A stretch of 5,863 nucleotides of DNA from Candidatus Gastranaerophilales bacterium (GCA_944323095.1 CALURE010000102.1:1-5863), one strand, 5' to 3'; shown: positions 1 through 5,605, numbered from the stretch's first letter. The notes: generated by a model from the letters alone, not told the origin. Numbers and translations are program-made.

Positions 1-590
1 TCAACCCATTTATCTTCACCGCGTTGAATTTTCGGATTAGCTTGAGCAGCTTCAAGAGCTTTCAAAGCAGAACCGTGGATGAACGGAATGTTATCACCGT
101 CGAATTCATAAGAAGAAAGAAGTTCTCTAACTTCCATTTCAACTAATTCTAACAATTCAGGATCATCAACCATATCGCATTTGTTCAAGAATACAACAAG
201 GTTAGGAACACCAACCTGACGAGCTAACAGGATGTGTTCACGAGTCTGAGGCATAGCACCGTCTGTTGCAGCTACAACAAGGATAGCGCCATCCATCTGA
301 GCAGCACCTGTAATCATGTTTTTAACATAGTCAGCGTGGCCCGGGCAGTCAACGTGAGCATAGTGTCTTGTTGCTGTTTCATATTCTACGTGAGCAGTAG
401 AGATAGTAATACCTCTTGCTTTTTCTTCCGGAGCTGCGTCAATTTCATCGAATTTTTTCAATGCAGCTTGTCCCTGAGCAGCCAATACAGCTGTGATAGC
501 TGCTGTCAATGTTGTTTTACCGTGGTCAACGTGGCCGATTGTACCGATGTTAACGTGCGGTTTGGTACGTTCGTACTTTTCTCTAGCCAT
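1..590 (-). CDS. tuf: Elongation factor Tu, N-terminal 196 codons (3' end outside window)
   Basis: EF-Tu is the cytoplasmic GTPase that delivers aminoacyl-tRNA to the ribosomal A site. Reading the minus strand from the ATG at 590, the translation shows the full set of GTP-binding motifs: P-loop GHVDHGKT (residues 19-26), switch I RGITI (59-63), DCPGH (81-85) with the catalytic-position His85, NKCD (136-139) and GSAL (173-176). The start is fixed by the canonical MAREKYERTKPH N-terminus and by an AAGGAG ribosome binding site at 600-605, 9 nt upstream. Only about half of a roughly 400-residue protein is present; the window edge cuts it after about residue 196 and no disruption is visible. fusA does not lie directly upstream as in the classic str operon: the neighbour is the end of nusA with a terminator, and tuf has its own promoter. 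Whether this is the only tuf copy cannot be told. Confidence 0.98.
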   Translation of the reverse strand, partial: MAREKYERTKPHVNIGTIGHVDHGKTTLTAAITAVLAAQGQAALKKFDEIDAAPEEKARGITISTAHVEYETATRHYAHVDCPGHADYVKNMITGAAQMDGAILVVAATDGAMPQTREHILLARQVGVPNLVVFLNKCDMVDDPELLELVEMEVRELLSSYEFDGDNIPFIHGSALKALEAAQANPKIQRGEDKWV

Positions 591-655
591 GAGATTAATC
601 TCCTTTTTTCTACTTATACTACAATACTAATTTGGTATTTTAAGCCATATAATAT

Positions 656-683
656 ATAATATTTGCTCAATATTTTTTGTCAA
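656..683 (-). promoter_or_regulatory. Sigma-70 promoter of tuf
   Basis: On the minus strand there is a perfect -35 box TTGACA (678-683), a 16-bp spacer, and a -10 box TATTAT (656-661; 5 of 6 consensus bases). It sits between the nusA terminator and tuf, so the predicted transcript starts near 649 and carries a leader of about 60 nt. The surroundings are extremely AT-rich, as expected for a highly expressed gene. A small hairpin (AATAC/GTATT, 623-627 with 635-639) lies in the leader but is too weak to interpret. The exact start site is inferred. Confidence 0.8.
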
Positions 684-704
684 CAGAATATAAATACAAT
701 ATAA

Positions 705-731
705 AAAAGGCCGTCCTTAAGACGGCCTTTT
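705..731 (-). terminator. Intrinsic terminator after nusA
   Basis: This is a perfect 11-bp stem, AAAAGGCCGTC (705-715) with GACGGCCTTTT (721-731), around a 5-nt loop. On the minus strand the GC-rich core is followed by a run of six T (bases 703-708). It begins 13 bp past the nusA stop codon. The plus-strand reading also ends in TTTT, so it could work in both directions. It separates nusA from the tuf promoter immediately downstream. Confidence 0.93.
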
Positions 732-744
732 AATGTTATAATAT

Positions 745-1983
745 TTATTCTTCAGTTTCTTCTATTGCTTCATCCACAGGCTCATCCTGAAAATCTTCTT
801 CATCGACAGCCTGCTGATTCATTTCTTCTTCAATTTCCTGCTGAAGTTCATCAACTTCTTCTTCAGCATCATCAATAATTTCTTCCGGTGTTTCCTCATA
901 ATTAGATATATTTTGAGCTTCAGCTTTTTCCATCTGCGAAACACTCTTAATATCTATTTTCCAACCTGTTAATTTATGAGCGAGTCTTACATTCTGACCT
1001 TCACGGCCGATTGCAAGGCTCAACTGATCGTCAGGTACAACTACCATTGCTTCGTGAGCATACTCATCATCTGCCAGAATATCAACAGACACAACTCTCG
1101 CCGGAGATAATGCGTTAACAATGTATTCAACAGGATCCTCAGAATATCTTACGATATCAATTTTTTCGTTTTTCAACTCTGATACGATTGTCTGAATTCT
1201 GGAGCCGCGCGGTCCGATGCAGGCACCCACACTGTCAACTTCAGGATCATTTGACCAGACAGCAATTTTCGTTCTGTAACCTGCTTCACGGGAAATTGAT
1301 TTAATTTCAACAATTCCATCCTCAATTTCAGGAACTTCGAGTTCAAACAGTTCTCTAACAATTTCTGCATGCGCATGAGAAACAATTACCTGAGGCAATC
1401 TTGTTGTTTCTTTTACATTTAGAACAAAAACTCTTATTCTGTTACCAGGTTTGTAATATTCTCCGGGAATTTGTTCTTTCTGCGGCATTATAGCATCAAT
1501 TTTGCCGATATTAACGATAACATTACGGTTTTCAACACGTTGAATAATACCGGTTGTTAAAGTTCCTTTCTTTTCCAAAAATTCATTTAAAACAAGATTT
1601 CTTTCAGCTTCCCTGATTCTTTGAGTTATAACCTGCTTAGCAGACTGAGCTGCAATACGGCCGAATTGCTCGGGGGTAACTTCAATTTTAATTTCATCAC
1701 CGACTTCAACATCTTCTGCGATTTCTTTTGCATCATTTAAAGTAATCTGAGTATCAGGATCTTCAACTTCTTCTACAACAAGTTTTGTACTGAAAACACC
1801 TATTTCTCCTGACTGCTCGTCTAAAATAGCCTCAATATTAGCTGCATCTTTAATTCTCATATGCTTTTTATAAGCTGCTACCATCGCATCGCAAAGAGAT
1901 GCTATCAAAACTTCTTTTGATATTCCTCTTTCTCTTTCAAGTTCTTCGCAAGCTTCAAATAGCGCTGTACCGATTTTAATCAT
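745..1983 (-). CDS. nusA: Transcription termination/antitermination factor NusA, with acidic C-terminal tail
   Basis: NusA binds RNA polymerase and nascent RNA, promotes pausing and hairpin-dependent termination, and takes part in antitermination complexes. The 412-residue product has the family order: RNA-polymerase-binding N-terminal domain (about 1-130), S1 domain (about 140-203, TGIIQRVENRNVIVNIGKID), KH1 (GxxG in IGPRGSRIQ, 256-264) and KH2 (IGREGQNVRLA, 325-335). After about residue 350 comes a tail of 62 residues with 29 Asp/Glu and a single Lys. It is not obviously the E. coli AR1/AR2 repeats, though it could be an analogous acidic module. The ATG at 1983 gives the expected NusA N-terminus; AAAGGGAAA shortly upstream is a modest ribosome binding site. 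It follows rimP with an 84-bp gap, the conserved rimP-nusA order. A terminator follows directly, so ylxR/infB, the usual next genes, are not adjacent. Confidence 0.97.
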   Translation of the reverse strand: MIKIGTALFEACEELERERGISKEVLIASLCDAMVAAYKKHMRIKDAANIEAILDEQSGEIGVFSTKLVVEEVEDPDTQITLNDAKEIAEDVEVGDEIKIEVTPEQFGRIAAQSAKQVITQRIREAERNLVLNEFLEKKGTLTTGIIQRVENRNVIVNIGKIDAIMPQKEQIPGEYYKPGNRIRVFVLNVKETTRLPQVIVSHAHAEIVRELFELEVPEIEDGIVEIKSISREAGYRTKIAVWSNDPEVDSVGACIGPRGSRIQTIVSELKNEKIDIVRYSEDPVEYIVNALSPARVVSVDILADDEYAHEAMVVVPDDQLSLAIGREGQNVRLAHKLTGWKIDIKSVSQMEKAEAQNISNYEETPEEIIDDAEEEVDELQQEIEEEMNQQAVDEEDFQDEPVDEAIEETEE

Positions 1984-2023
1984 TGTCTATTTCCCTTTCT
2001 TTTGTTAAGCCTATAAAGTTAAT

Positions 2024-2065
2024 AAGTGAACAAGTCGTTTAAGTTAAATTTTCAGCTATTCACTT
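2024..2065 (-). repeat. Inverted repeat in the rimP-nusA spacer
   Basis: A perfect 7-bp inverted repeat, AAGTGAA (2024-2030) with TTCACTT (2059-2065), brackets 28 nt of AT-rich sequence and starts just past the rimP stop. There is no T-run after it on the minus strand, so it is not an intrinsic terminator. It might be an mRNA processing or stabilising stem between the two genes, but in DNA this AT-rich it could be chance. Confidence 0.3.
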
Positions 2066-2067
2066 GA

Positions 2068-2550
2068 CTAATCAATATATAATTTCGCCGATTGAATATT
2101 GTCTTTCGGGATTTGCAATTCCTGCCCGTCATCAAATCTGAAAAATCTTAATCCGTTTGTATCGTCGTAATCAAGAATTTCTCCTTTAAATATTTTTTCA
2201 GTCTCGCCCTCTAACGGTGTTTTAAGCTTTAAGCTTATTCTCCGCCCGTTAAAGATAATAAATTCTTTTTCAGACTTGAATTTCCTCTCCAGCCCCGGCG
2301 ATGAAACTTCAAGGTAGTATTTAACAGGTATAAGCTCGTCTAAAAAATCAGACAAACTTCTTGTAACATTCTCACAATCATCCAACGTAACTTCTTTTTC
2401 CTTAGAATATAGATAAATACGTAAAAACCACCTGTGATTCTCTTTTACAAACTCAATTTCTATAGGGATATACCCGAAACGCATGGCTGTATTTTCAATT
2501 AACGGTGTAATCTTTTCTAAAATATCATGTCTGTTGATTTCCTGTTTCAT
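2068..2550 (-). CDS. rimP: Ribosome maturation factor RimP
   Basis: RimP is a cytoplasmic assembly factor that binds the 30S subunit during its maturation. The 160-residue product has the usual family length and its signature YYLEVSSPGLER (78-89) at the end of the N-terminal alpha/beta domain. The acidic CENVTRSLSDFLDE stretch (59-72) that precedes the signature in the family is also present. Residues about 92-160 form the C-terminal SH3-like domain (FNGRRISLKLKTPLEGE, then FKGEILDYDD). The start at 2550 gives a normal N-terminus; AAGGGTAAGG lies upstream, with its last GG about 10 nt from the ATG. rimP is the first gene of the minus-strand rimP-nusA operon and has a long structured leader with its own promoter (2551-2705). 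Nothing is missing or disrupted. Confidence 0.95.
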   Translation of the reverse strand: MKQEINRHDILEKITPLIENTAMRFGYIPIEIEFVKENHRWFLRIYLYSKEKEVTLDDCENVTRSLSDFLDELIPVKYYLEVSSPGLERKFKSEKEFIIFNGRRISLKLKTPLEGETEKIFKGEILDYDDTNGLRFFRFDDGQELQIPKDNIQSAKLYID

Positions 2551-2579
2551 AAAAAATAAACCTTACCCTTTCAAAAATT

Positions 2580-2624
2580 TACCGCTCTTGCGAGTCTGCT
2601 CTTAAACTCAGGATAACAGCGGTA
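2580..2624 (-). promoter_or_regulatory. Second stem-loop in the rimP-nusA leader
   Basis: In the minus-strand RNA a 7-bp closing stem, UACCGCU (2624-2618) with AGCGGUA (2586-2580), encloses an inner hairpin, GAGUUU (2609-2604) with AGACUC (2597-2592), which contains one G-U pair. The closing stem is followed by AAUUUUUG, so a weak second attenuator is possible, although the tail is short. The element lies 30-75 nt upstream of the rimP start and downstream of the stronger hairpin at 2633-2664. Role unknown; the pairing is seen directly, the regulatory reading is inference. Confidence 0.5.
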
Positions 2625-2632
2625 TATTAGCT

Positions 2633-2664
2633 AAAAAAGAACGGGGGTTGTCCCGTTCTTTTTT
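2633..2664 (-). terminator. Intrinsic terminator in the rimP leader (probable attenuator; also ends the coiled-coil gene transcript)
   Basis: GAACGGG (2639-2645) pairs perfectly with CCCGTTC (2652-2658) around a 6-nt loop, flanked by six A and six or more T that extend the stem and supply the U-tract on either strand. It lies 70 bp past the stop of the minus-strand coiled-coil gene, so it can end that transcript. However, a near-consensus promoter at 2677-2705 would start RNA near 2670, placing the whole hairpin inside the rimP-nusA leader, only a few nucleotides after the start. Transcripts terminated here would be about 38 nt long. Dual use as terminator and attenuator is inferred. Confidence 0.85.
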
Positions 2665-2676
2665 TACTACTGTTAA

Positions 2677-2705
2677 ATTATAAAATATAAAAATTTAAAT
2701 GTAAA
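2677..2705 (-). promoter_or_regulatory. Sigma-70 promoter of rimP-nusA
   Basis: On the minus strand: -35 TTTACA (2700-2705; 5 of 6), a spacer of exactly 17 bp, and a perfect -10 TATAAT (2677-2682). It lies between the stop of the coiled-coil gene (2735) and the leader hairpin at 2633-2664, so start of transcription near 2670 is expected and the rimP leader would be about 120 nt. The region is AT-rich, which raises the chance of fortuitous -10 boxes, but both boxes and the spacing agree. Confidence 0.75.
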
Positions 2706-2734
2706 GTGACATGTTAATTTATTGTTACGTTTAT

Positions 2735-4327
2735 TTATGACTGTGAAGTATTATTTTGTTCTGCAAGTTTTTTCTGTTTCTCAAATTCTTCTGCCGATAC
2801 AGGTTTTGCTCCTATCATATACAAAGTTTCTCCATCATATGAACCTGAACGGAAAATTTTACCGCCAATTTGCTCTCCTTGAGACTTATAAAGCTTTGTA
2901 TAATTTACCTTTGTTTCTAGAGCATCTCTTTGTTCTGTCAGTTTATCATATTTTTCTGAATTTGCTTCATTCTTTGCCAATCTTCTGTTTTCCATAAAGC
3001 TTAAACCGTTAGAGGTATCAATTTTTTTGTTTCTGTCTGAAATTTTGTCGGCAAGAGAATTCATACTGTCATTTGTATTTGTAAGTTCTTTTTGTTCTTT
3101 ATTTTCAAGATCAGTCAAACGGTTATTTTGAGACTTAATTTCATCAGTATATTTATCTATATTATTTTGTAATTCTTTTTGTTTATCAAGACCATCTTCA
3201 TATGCTTTTACTTTTGACTGTGCTTCAGATTCTTGTTTCTTTAACTCATTTAATTCTGTCTGAGCCTTTTCAAACTCAGCATTAGCTTCTTTAAGTCCAT
3301 CTTTGGCGGTCTGAACATCAGATGCAGCCTGTTCATATGCTTTTACAGAATTTTCATAGTTTTTAACAGCATTTTCATGACCTTCTTTTGCTTTATCCAA
3401 TTCCTTTTGAGCTTGTTCTTTTTGAGTTTTTGCCTGTTCTACTGCCTGCTGTGCTTTTTCATAAGCCGGATTTGGCTGTGTAGTTGTATTACCAGATGCA
3501 TCCGTTGTAGTAATTGTTTTCGGAGTACTTGCCAAAGTAGCTTCTGCATTTACTAATGCTTCTGATGCTTTAGTATAATTAGATGCTGCTTCACCAACAG
3601 CCGCTTCCATGTTCTTAGCAACCTGAAGTTTAGATGATTTGTCTTTTTCAGAAGAAGCTAATACTTCTTCTTTTGCCGAAACATTTTCTTCTTTTTGTTT
3701 AACTTCTTTTTCTTTAGCTTCAACCTTAGGCTCAAGATCTTTCAACTGTTTAGATGCTGCTTCTGATGCTTCTTTCATAGACGGCAATTGAGATTCTAAC
3801 TGCGTTAATTCTGACTGCATTTGTGTTTTTTCATTTTGTGCAGTCTCAATAGCAGAACGTAAACTTGTTGAATCTTTTGCATTCTTCATTGCATTCAATG
3901 CAGAAGAGTTACCGGAAGCTTCACCAGTACCTTTAGTATTTCCGGAACTTATCGTAGAATTTGTTTTTGTTAAATTACCTAATGAGCCAAGGGTTTCATT
4001 TAACATTTGAATTCCCATCATAGCTGCTGCATACTTATTTATGCTGTTATTCTGAGCAGGTGCTGTATAAACCATAGGCTGCGGGCTGACAAAATCCATC
4101 TTTATAGCTCTTGTAGCATTATTATTCAATGATGCCCTTAGATTAGAAATTTCATTTCTTCTCCAGCCGTTATAATCAAAAATAGCACCGGAACCGACCT
4201 TTGAACGCTGAGCCATAACTATGCCATGACTTCCTCTTGTAGCAGTAGAAAGCCGGACAGAAGTGGTTGTCTTCGTCGTACTTTTAGGTATATTTAGTTT
4301 TGCGATTCCTGGTCTGTCTACGCTCAT
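2735..4327 (-). CDS. Coiled-coil protein of unknown function, 530 residues
   Basis: I do not recognise this protein. Residues 1-75 are basic and Ser/Thr/Asn-rich (three near-consecutive Thr/Ser clusters in 17-30). Residues 95-120 form a short Ala/Met/Gly/Leu segment (YAAAMMGIQMLNETLGSLG), and 121-153 are a Ser/Gly/Asn linker. Long heptad-like Glu/Lys/Ala/Gln stretches then run over about 155-265 and 288-415. They are split by a Thr/Asn/Pro hinge (269-287), consistent with a two-part coiled coil or helical hairpin. The C-terminal 90 residues are less regular, with GGKIFRSGSYDGETLYMIG (488-506) followed by a charged helix. No cysteine, no signal peptide and no membrane span are seen, so a cytoplasmic structural or scaffold role is possible but unproven. 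The ribosome binding site is weak (AGAGAAG), so the start is less certain than for the neighbours; Met38 is an alternative. Codon use is AT-rich like the neighbours. Confidence 0.8.
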   Translation of the reverse strand: MSVDRPGIAKLNIPKSTTKTTTSVRLSTATRGSHGIVMAQRSKVGSGAIFDYNGWRRNEISNLRASLNNNATRAIKMDFVSPQPMVYTAPAQNNSINKYAAAMMGIQMLNETLGSLGNLTKTNSTISSGNTKGTGEASGNSSALNAMKNAKDSTSLRSAIETAQNEKTQMQSELTQLESQLPSMKEASEAASKQLKDLEPKVEAKEKEVKQKEENVSAKEEVLASSEKDKSSKLQVAKNMEAAVGEAASNYTKASEALVNAEATLASTPKTITTTDASGNTTTQPNPAYEKAQQAVEQAKTQKEQAQKELDKAKEGHENAVKNYENSVKAYEQAASDVQTAKDGLKEANAEFEKAQTELNELKKQESEAQSKVKAYEDGLDKQKELQNNIDKYTDEIKSQNNRLTDLENKEQKELTNTNDSMNSLADKISDRNKKIDTSNGLSFMENRRLAKNEANSEKYDKLTEQRDALETKVNYTKLYKSQGEQIGGKIFRSGSYDGETLYMIGAKPVSAEEFEKQKKLAEQNNTSQS

Positions 4328-4350
4328 TATACTTCTCTTCTTTTATACCT

Positions 4351-4467
4351 CTAATAATATAAAAACTTCTCAAACTCTGTTATTTCAGAAAATCCCAAGT
4401 TCTTTACAAAAGTTAACATCATATCCCTCATAATTTTATTATGCCCGCTTTTGTAAAAATCTGTCAT
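4351..4467 (-). CDS. Possible 38-codon small ORF upstream of the coiled-coil gene
   Basis: From the ATG at 4467 to the TAG at 4351 the minus strand encodes 38 residues that look protein-like: MTDFYKSGHNK at the start and NLGFSEITEFEKFLYY at the end. It stops 23 bp before the coiled-coil start, so the two would be co-transcribed. Against it: no well-placed ribosome binding site (the AGGAG at 4487-4491 suits an overlapping 13-codon ORF starting at 4480 instead). The same bases also hold a candidate promoter and a nested inverted repeat. It could be a leader peptide, the remnant of a decayed gene, or chance. Confidence 0.3.
   Translation of the reverse strand: MTDFYKSGHNKIMRDMMLTFVKNLGFSEITEFEKFLYY
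4403..4457. repeat. Nested inverted repeat upstream of the coiled-coil gene
   Basis: A perfect 10-bp inverted repeat, TTTACAAAAG (4403-4412) with CTTTTGTAAA (4448-4457), encloses a second perfect hairpin, CATAAT (4429-4434) with ATTATG (4438-4443) and a 3-nt loop. Both are AT-rich. The inner hairpin coincides with the candidate -10 box at 4438-4443. It may be an operator-like site or a folded leader RNA; neither is established. Confidence 0.45.
4438..4467 (-). promoter_or_regulatory. Candidate sigma-70 promoter of the coiled-coil gene
   Basis: On the minus strand: ATGACA (4462-4467; 5 of 6), an 18-bp spacer and CATAAT (4438-4443; 5 of 6). Transcription would start near 4431, giving a leader of about 100 nt before the ATG at 4327. 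If this promoter is the real one, the 38-codon ORF starting at 4467 would not be transcribed in full and would be spurious. Confidence 0.4.
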
Positions 4468-4786
4468 CTTTATAACTCATACCCAGCTCCTAAAATTGCC
4501 TGAAATTACGTATAAGGACTCTTTGAATTTAATATTAACAACATTAACAAATATTTTTTACGCATAAAAGCTTGATATTTAAAGCTTTTGGGATTGTGCA
4601 AGAGTTTTTAACAATTAGTTTACAAAAATTATGTAAATTTTTTTCAAATATACCATTTACTCAAAAATACGATAACAAGCCGGTTTATAGATTTTCTAAA
4701 AATTAATTGTAAAAAGATTGGCATGGATATGGTTTAAGTTATTTATTTTTTTTAATTTAGTTTTATTATGAATATACAAAAATCTT
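4468..4786. other. AT-rich divergent intergenic region, no gene seen
   Basis: No credible coding sequence is present on either strand. Visible structures are an AT-rich hairpin, AAAAGCTT (4566-4573) with AAGCTTTT (4582-4589), and TTTACA (4619-4624) with TGTAAA (4632-4637) followed by seven T on the plus strand, a weak terminator-like shape. There is also a direct repeat of ATTAACAA (4534-4541 and 4543-4550). A TTGGCA at 4718-4723 resembles a -35 box for the plus-strand gene, but there is no good -10 at the right distance. The region must hold the start signals for cobO, which I cannot place with confidence. Confidence 0.5.
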
Positions 4787-4878
4787 GGGAGCGGGGATAG
4801 AAATTTCACTCCGGCTCTTAAAAATTATCAATCCTTAGAACGATTAAATAACAGGGAGAGATTCGTTAAAATAAGGAT
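4787..4878 (+). promoter_or_regulatory. Two stem-loops in the presumed leader of the adenosyltransferase gene
   Basis: The first hairpin pairs GAGC (4789-4792) with GCTC (4814-4817), extended outward by two G-U pairs and inward by GGGG (4793-4796) with CTCC (4809-4812). An alternative pairing, GGAG (4788-4791) with CTCC, is mutually exclusive with the main fold. The second has an outer stem ATCCTTA (4831-4837) with TAAGGAT (4872-4878) and an inner stem AACGA (4839-4843) with TCGTT (4863-4867), closing a purine-rich loop that contains ACAGGGAGAG. The ribosome binding site GGAGG lies 26 bp further on. The GC-rich first hairpin stands out in AT-rich DNA. I do not recognise a known riboswitch, and the conserved core of cobalamin riboswitches is absent. 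Confidence 0.45.
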
Positions 4879-4917
4879 AGAGGAAATTATCATTTTATTT
4901 ATTGGAGGTAGTGAGTC

Positions 4918-5451
4918 GTGTTAGAACATGGTTATATTCAGATTTATACAGGAGACGGGAAAGGTAAAACAACAGCATCTCTTGGTTTGGCATTAAGAGC
5001 ACTCGGACACGGCTGGAAAGTTTTAATTATTCAATTTACAAAAGGGGACAGCGCAACTTCTTACGGAGAAATTGTTTCTTCGTCAAAATTTTTGCCGAAC
5101 CTTGATGTTGTACAATTCGGTATGGACAGAGTCTGCTATTCCCATAATGTATGTATGGAAGATTTTAAAGAAGCCCAGAGAGGCTGGGAATTTGCAAAAA
5201 AAGCAATAAATTCAGGGGAATATCAATTAATTATTCTTGATGAAATTAATATTTGCACGGCAATGAATATGATTAAAGTTTCAGATGTAAAAGATGCATT
5301 GCTTCATAAACCTGAAAATCTGGAAATCGTATTAACAGGGCGTTATGCACACCCTGAATTAAAAGCAATGGCTCATCTTGTAACAGAAATGAAACCTATC
5401 AAACATTACTTTGATATGGGGGTTATGGCAAGACAGGGCATTGAATACTAA
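4918..5451 (+). CDS. cobO: Corrinoid (cob(I)alamin) adenosyltransferase, CobO/BtuR/CobA family
   Basis: This cytoplasmic enzyme transfers the adenosyl group of ATP to the cobalt of a reduced corrinoid, the step leading to adenosylcobalamin in both synthesis and salvage. The 177 residues carry the family's P-loop TGDGKGKTTAS (11-21), the strand VLIIQFTKGD (35-44), Walker B-like LIILDEI (104-110), VLTGRYAHPEL (138-148) and the closing AHLVTEMKPIKHYFDMGVMARQGIEY segment (152-177). Length is slightly short of the enterobacterial enzyme, mainly at the N-terminus. Translation starts at GTG 4918, chosen because GGAGG (4904-4908) lies 9 nt upstream and no in-frame ATG precedes the P-loop. It stands alone, divergent from the coiled-coil gene, with no other cobalamin gene in the window, and ends at a terminator. 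In the region that folds over the corrinoid, the sequence reads FGMDRVCYSHN (67-77) rather than the GxGFTW of E. coli. Confidence 0.93.
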   Translation: MLEHGYIQIYTGDGKGKTTASLGLALRALGHGWKVLIIQFTKGDSATSYGEIVSSSKFLPNLDVVQFGMDRVCYSHNVCMEDFKEAQRGWEFAKKAINSGEYQLIILDEINICTAMNMIKVSDVKDALLHKPENLEIVLTGRYAHPELKAMAHLVTEMKPIKHYFDMGVMARQGIEY

Positions 5452-5510
5452 GGCTTAAAAAACACAGTATAAGTTAATGTAAATCCTTTTTGTTTCAGAA
5501 AATGAAATAG

Positions 5511-5542
5511 CGGACTAACTTTTTAGATAGTCCGTTTTTTTT
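5511..5542 (+). terminator. Intrinsic terminator after the adenosyltransferase gene
   Basis: CGGACTA (5511-5517) pairs with TAGTCCG (5528-5534), with two further pairs inside after an A-A mismatch and a TTTT loop, followed by eight T (5535-5542). It starts 59 bp after the stop codon on the same strand. The 59 bp between holds nothing else that I can identify. Confidence 0.9.
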
Positions 5543-5605
5543 ACATAAGTGATGTTATCGGAAGTAAATAAGTTTTTACGTTATGCTAAAGTGTACAAAA
5601 AATAT

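Noticed and set aside
234..659. Plus-strand open frame of 141 codons
   Set aside because: It lies antisense to tuf, whose protein is unmistakable; the Cys/Ser/Phe-rich translation is a typical antisense shadow.
1173..1385. Minus-strand open frame of 70 codons
   Set aside because: It is an out-of-frame shadow within the S1/KH region of nusA and has no separate start signals.
2722..2997. Plus-strand open frame of 91 codons, Leu/Phe-rich
   Set aside because: It is antisense to the end of the coiled-coil gene; the apparent hydrophobicity comes from reading Glu/Lys-rich codons backwards.
4718..4735. Sigma-54 promoter suggested by TTGGCA near 4718
   Set aside because: The -24 GG is present, but the position of the -12 GC holds GT and the rest of the -12 element does not fit.
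4690..4807. Minus-strand GTG-started frame of about 37 codons
   Set aside because: It has no ribosome binding site and an AT-rich random-looking composition, with no neighbouring gene to support it.
4780..4820. Hairpin at 4787-4819 as a minus-strand terminator
   Set aside because: The T-run on that strand is several bases away and there is no minus-strand gene upstream in the window for it to serve; a plus-strand leader role fits the context better.
4540..4917. Cobalamin riboswitch ahead of cobO (checked on both strands)
   Set aside because: A few similar words occur (on the minus strand a GTGAAATTTC followed by CCCCGCTCC), but the conserved GCCACTG-type core and the expected order of elements are missing.
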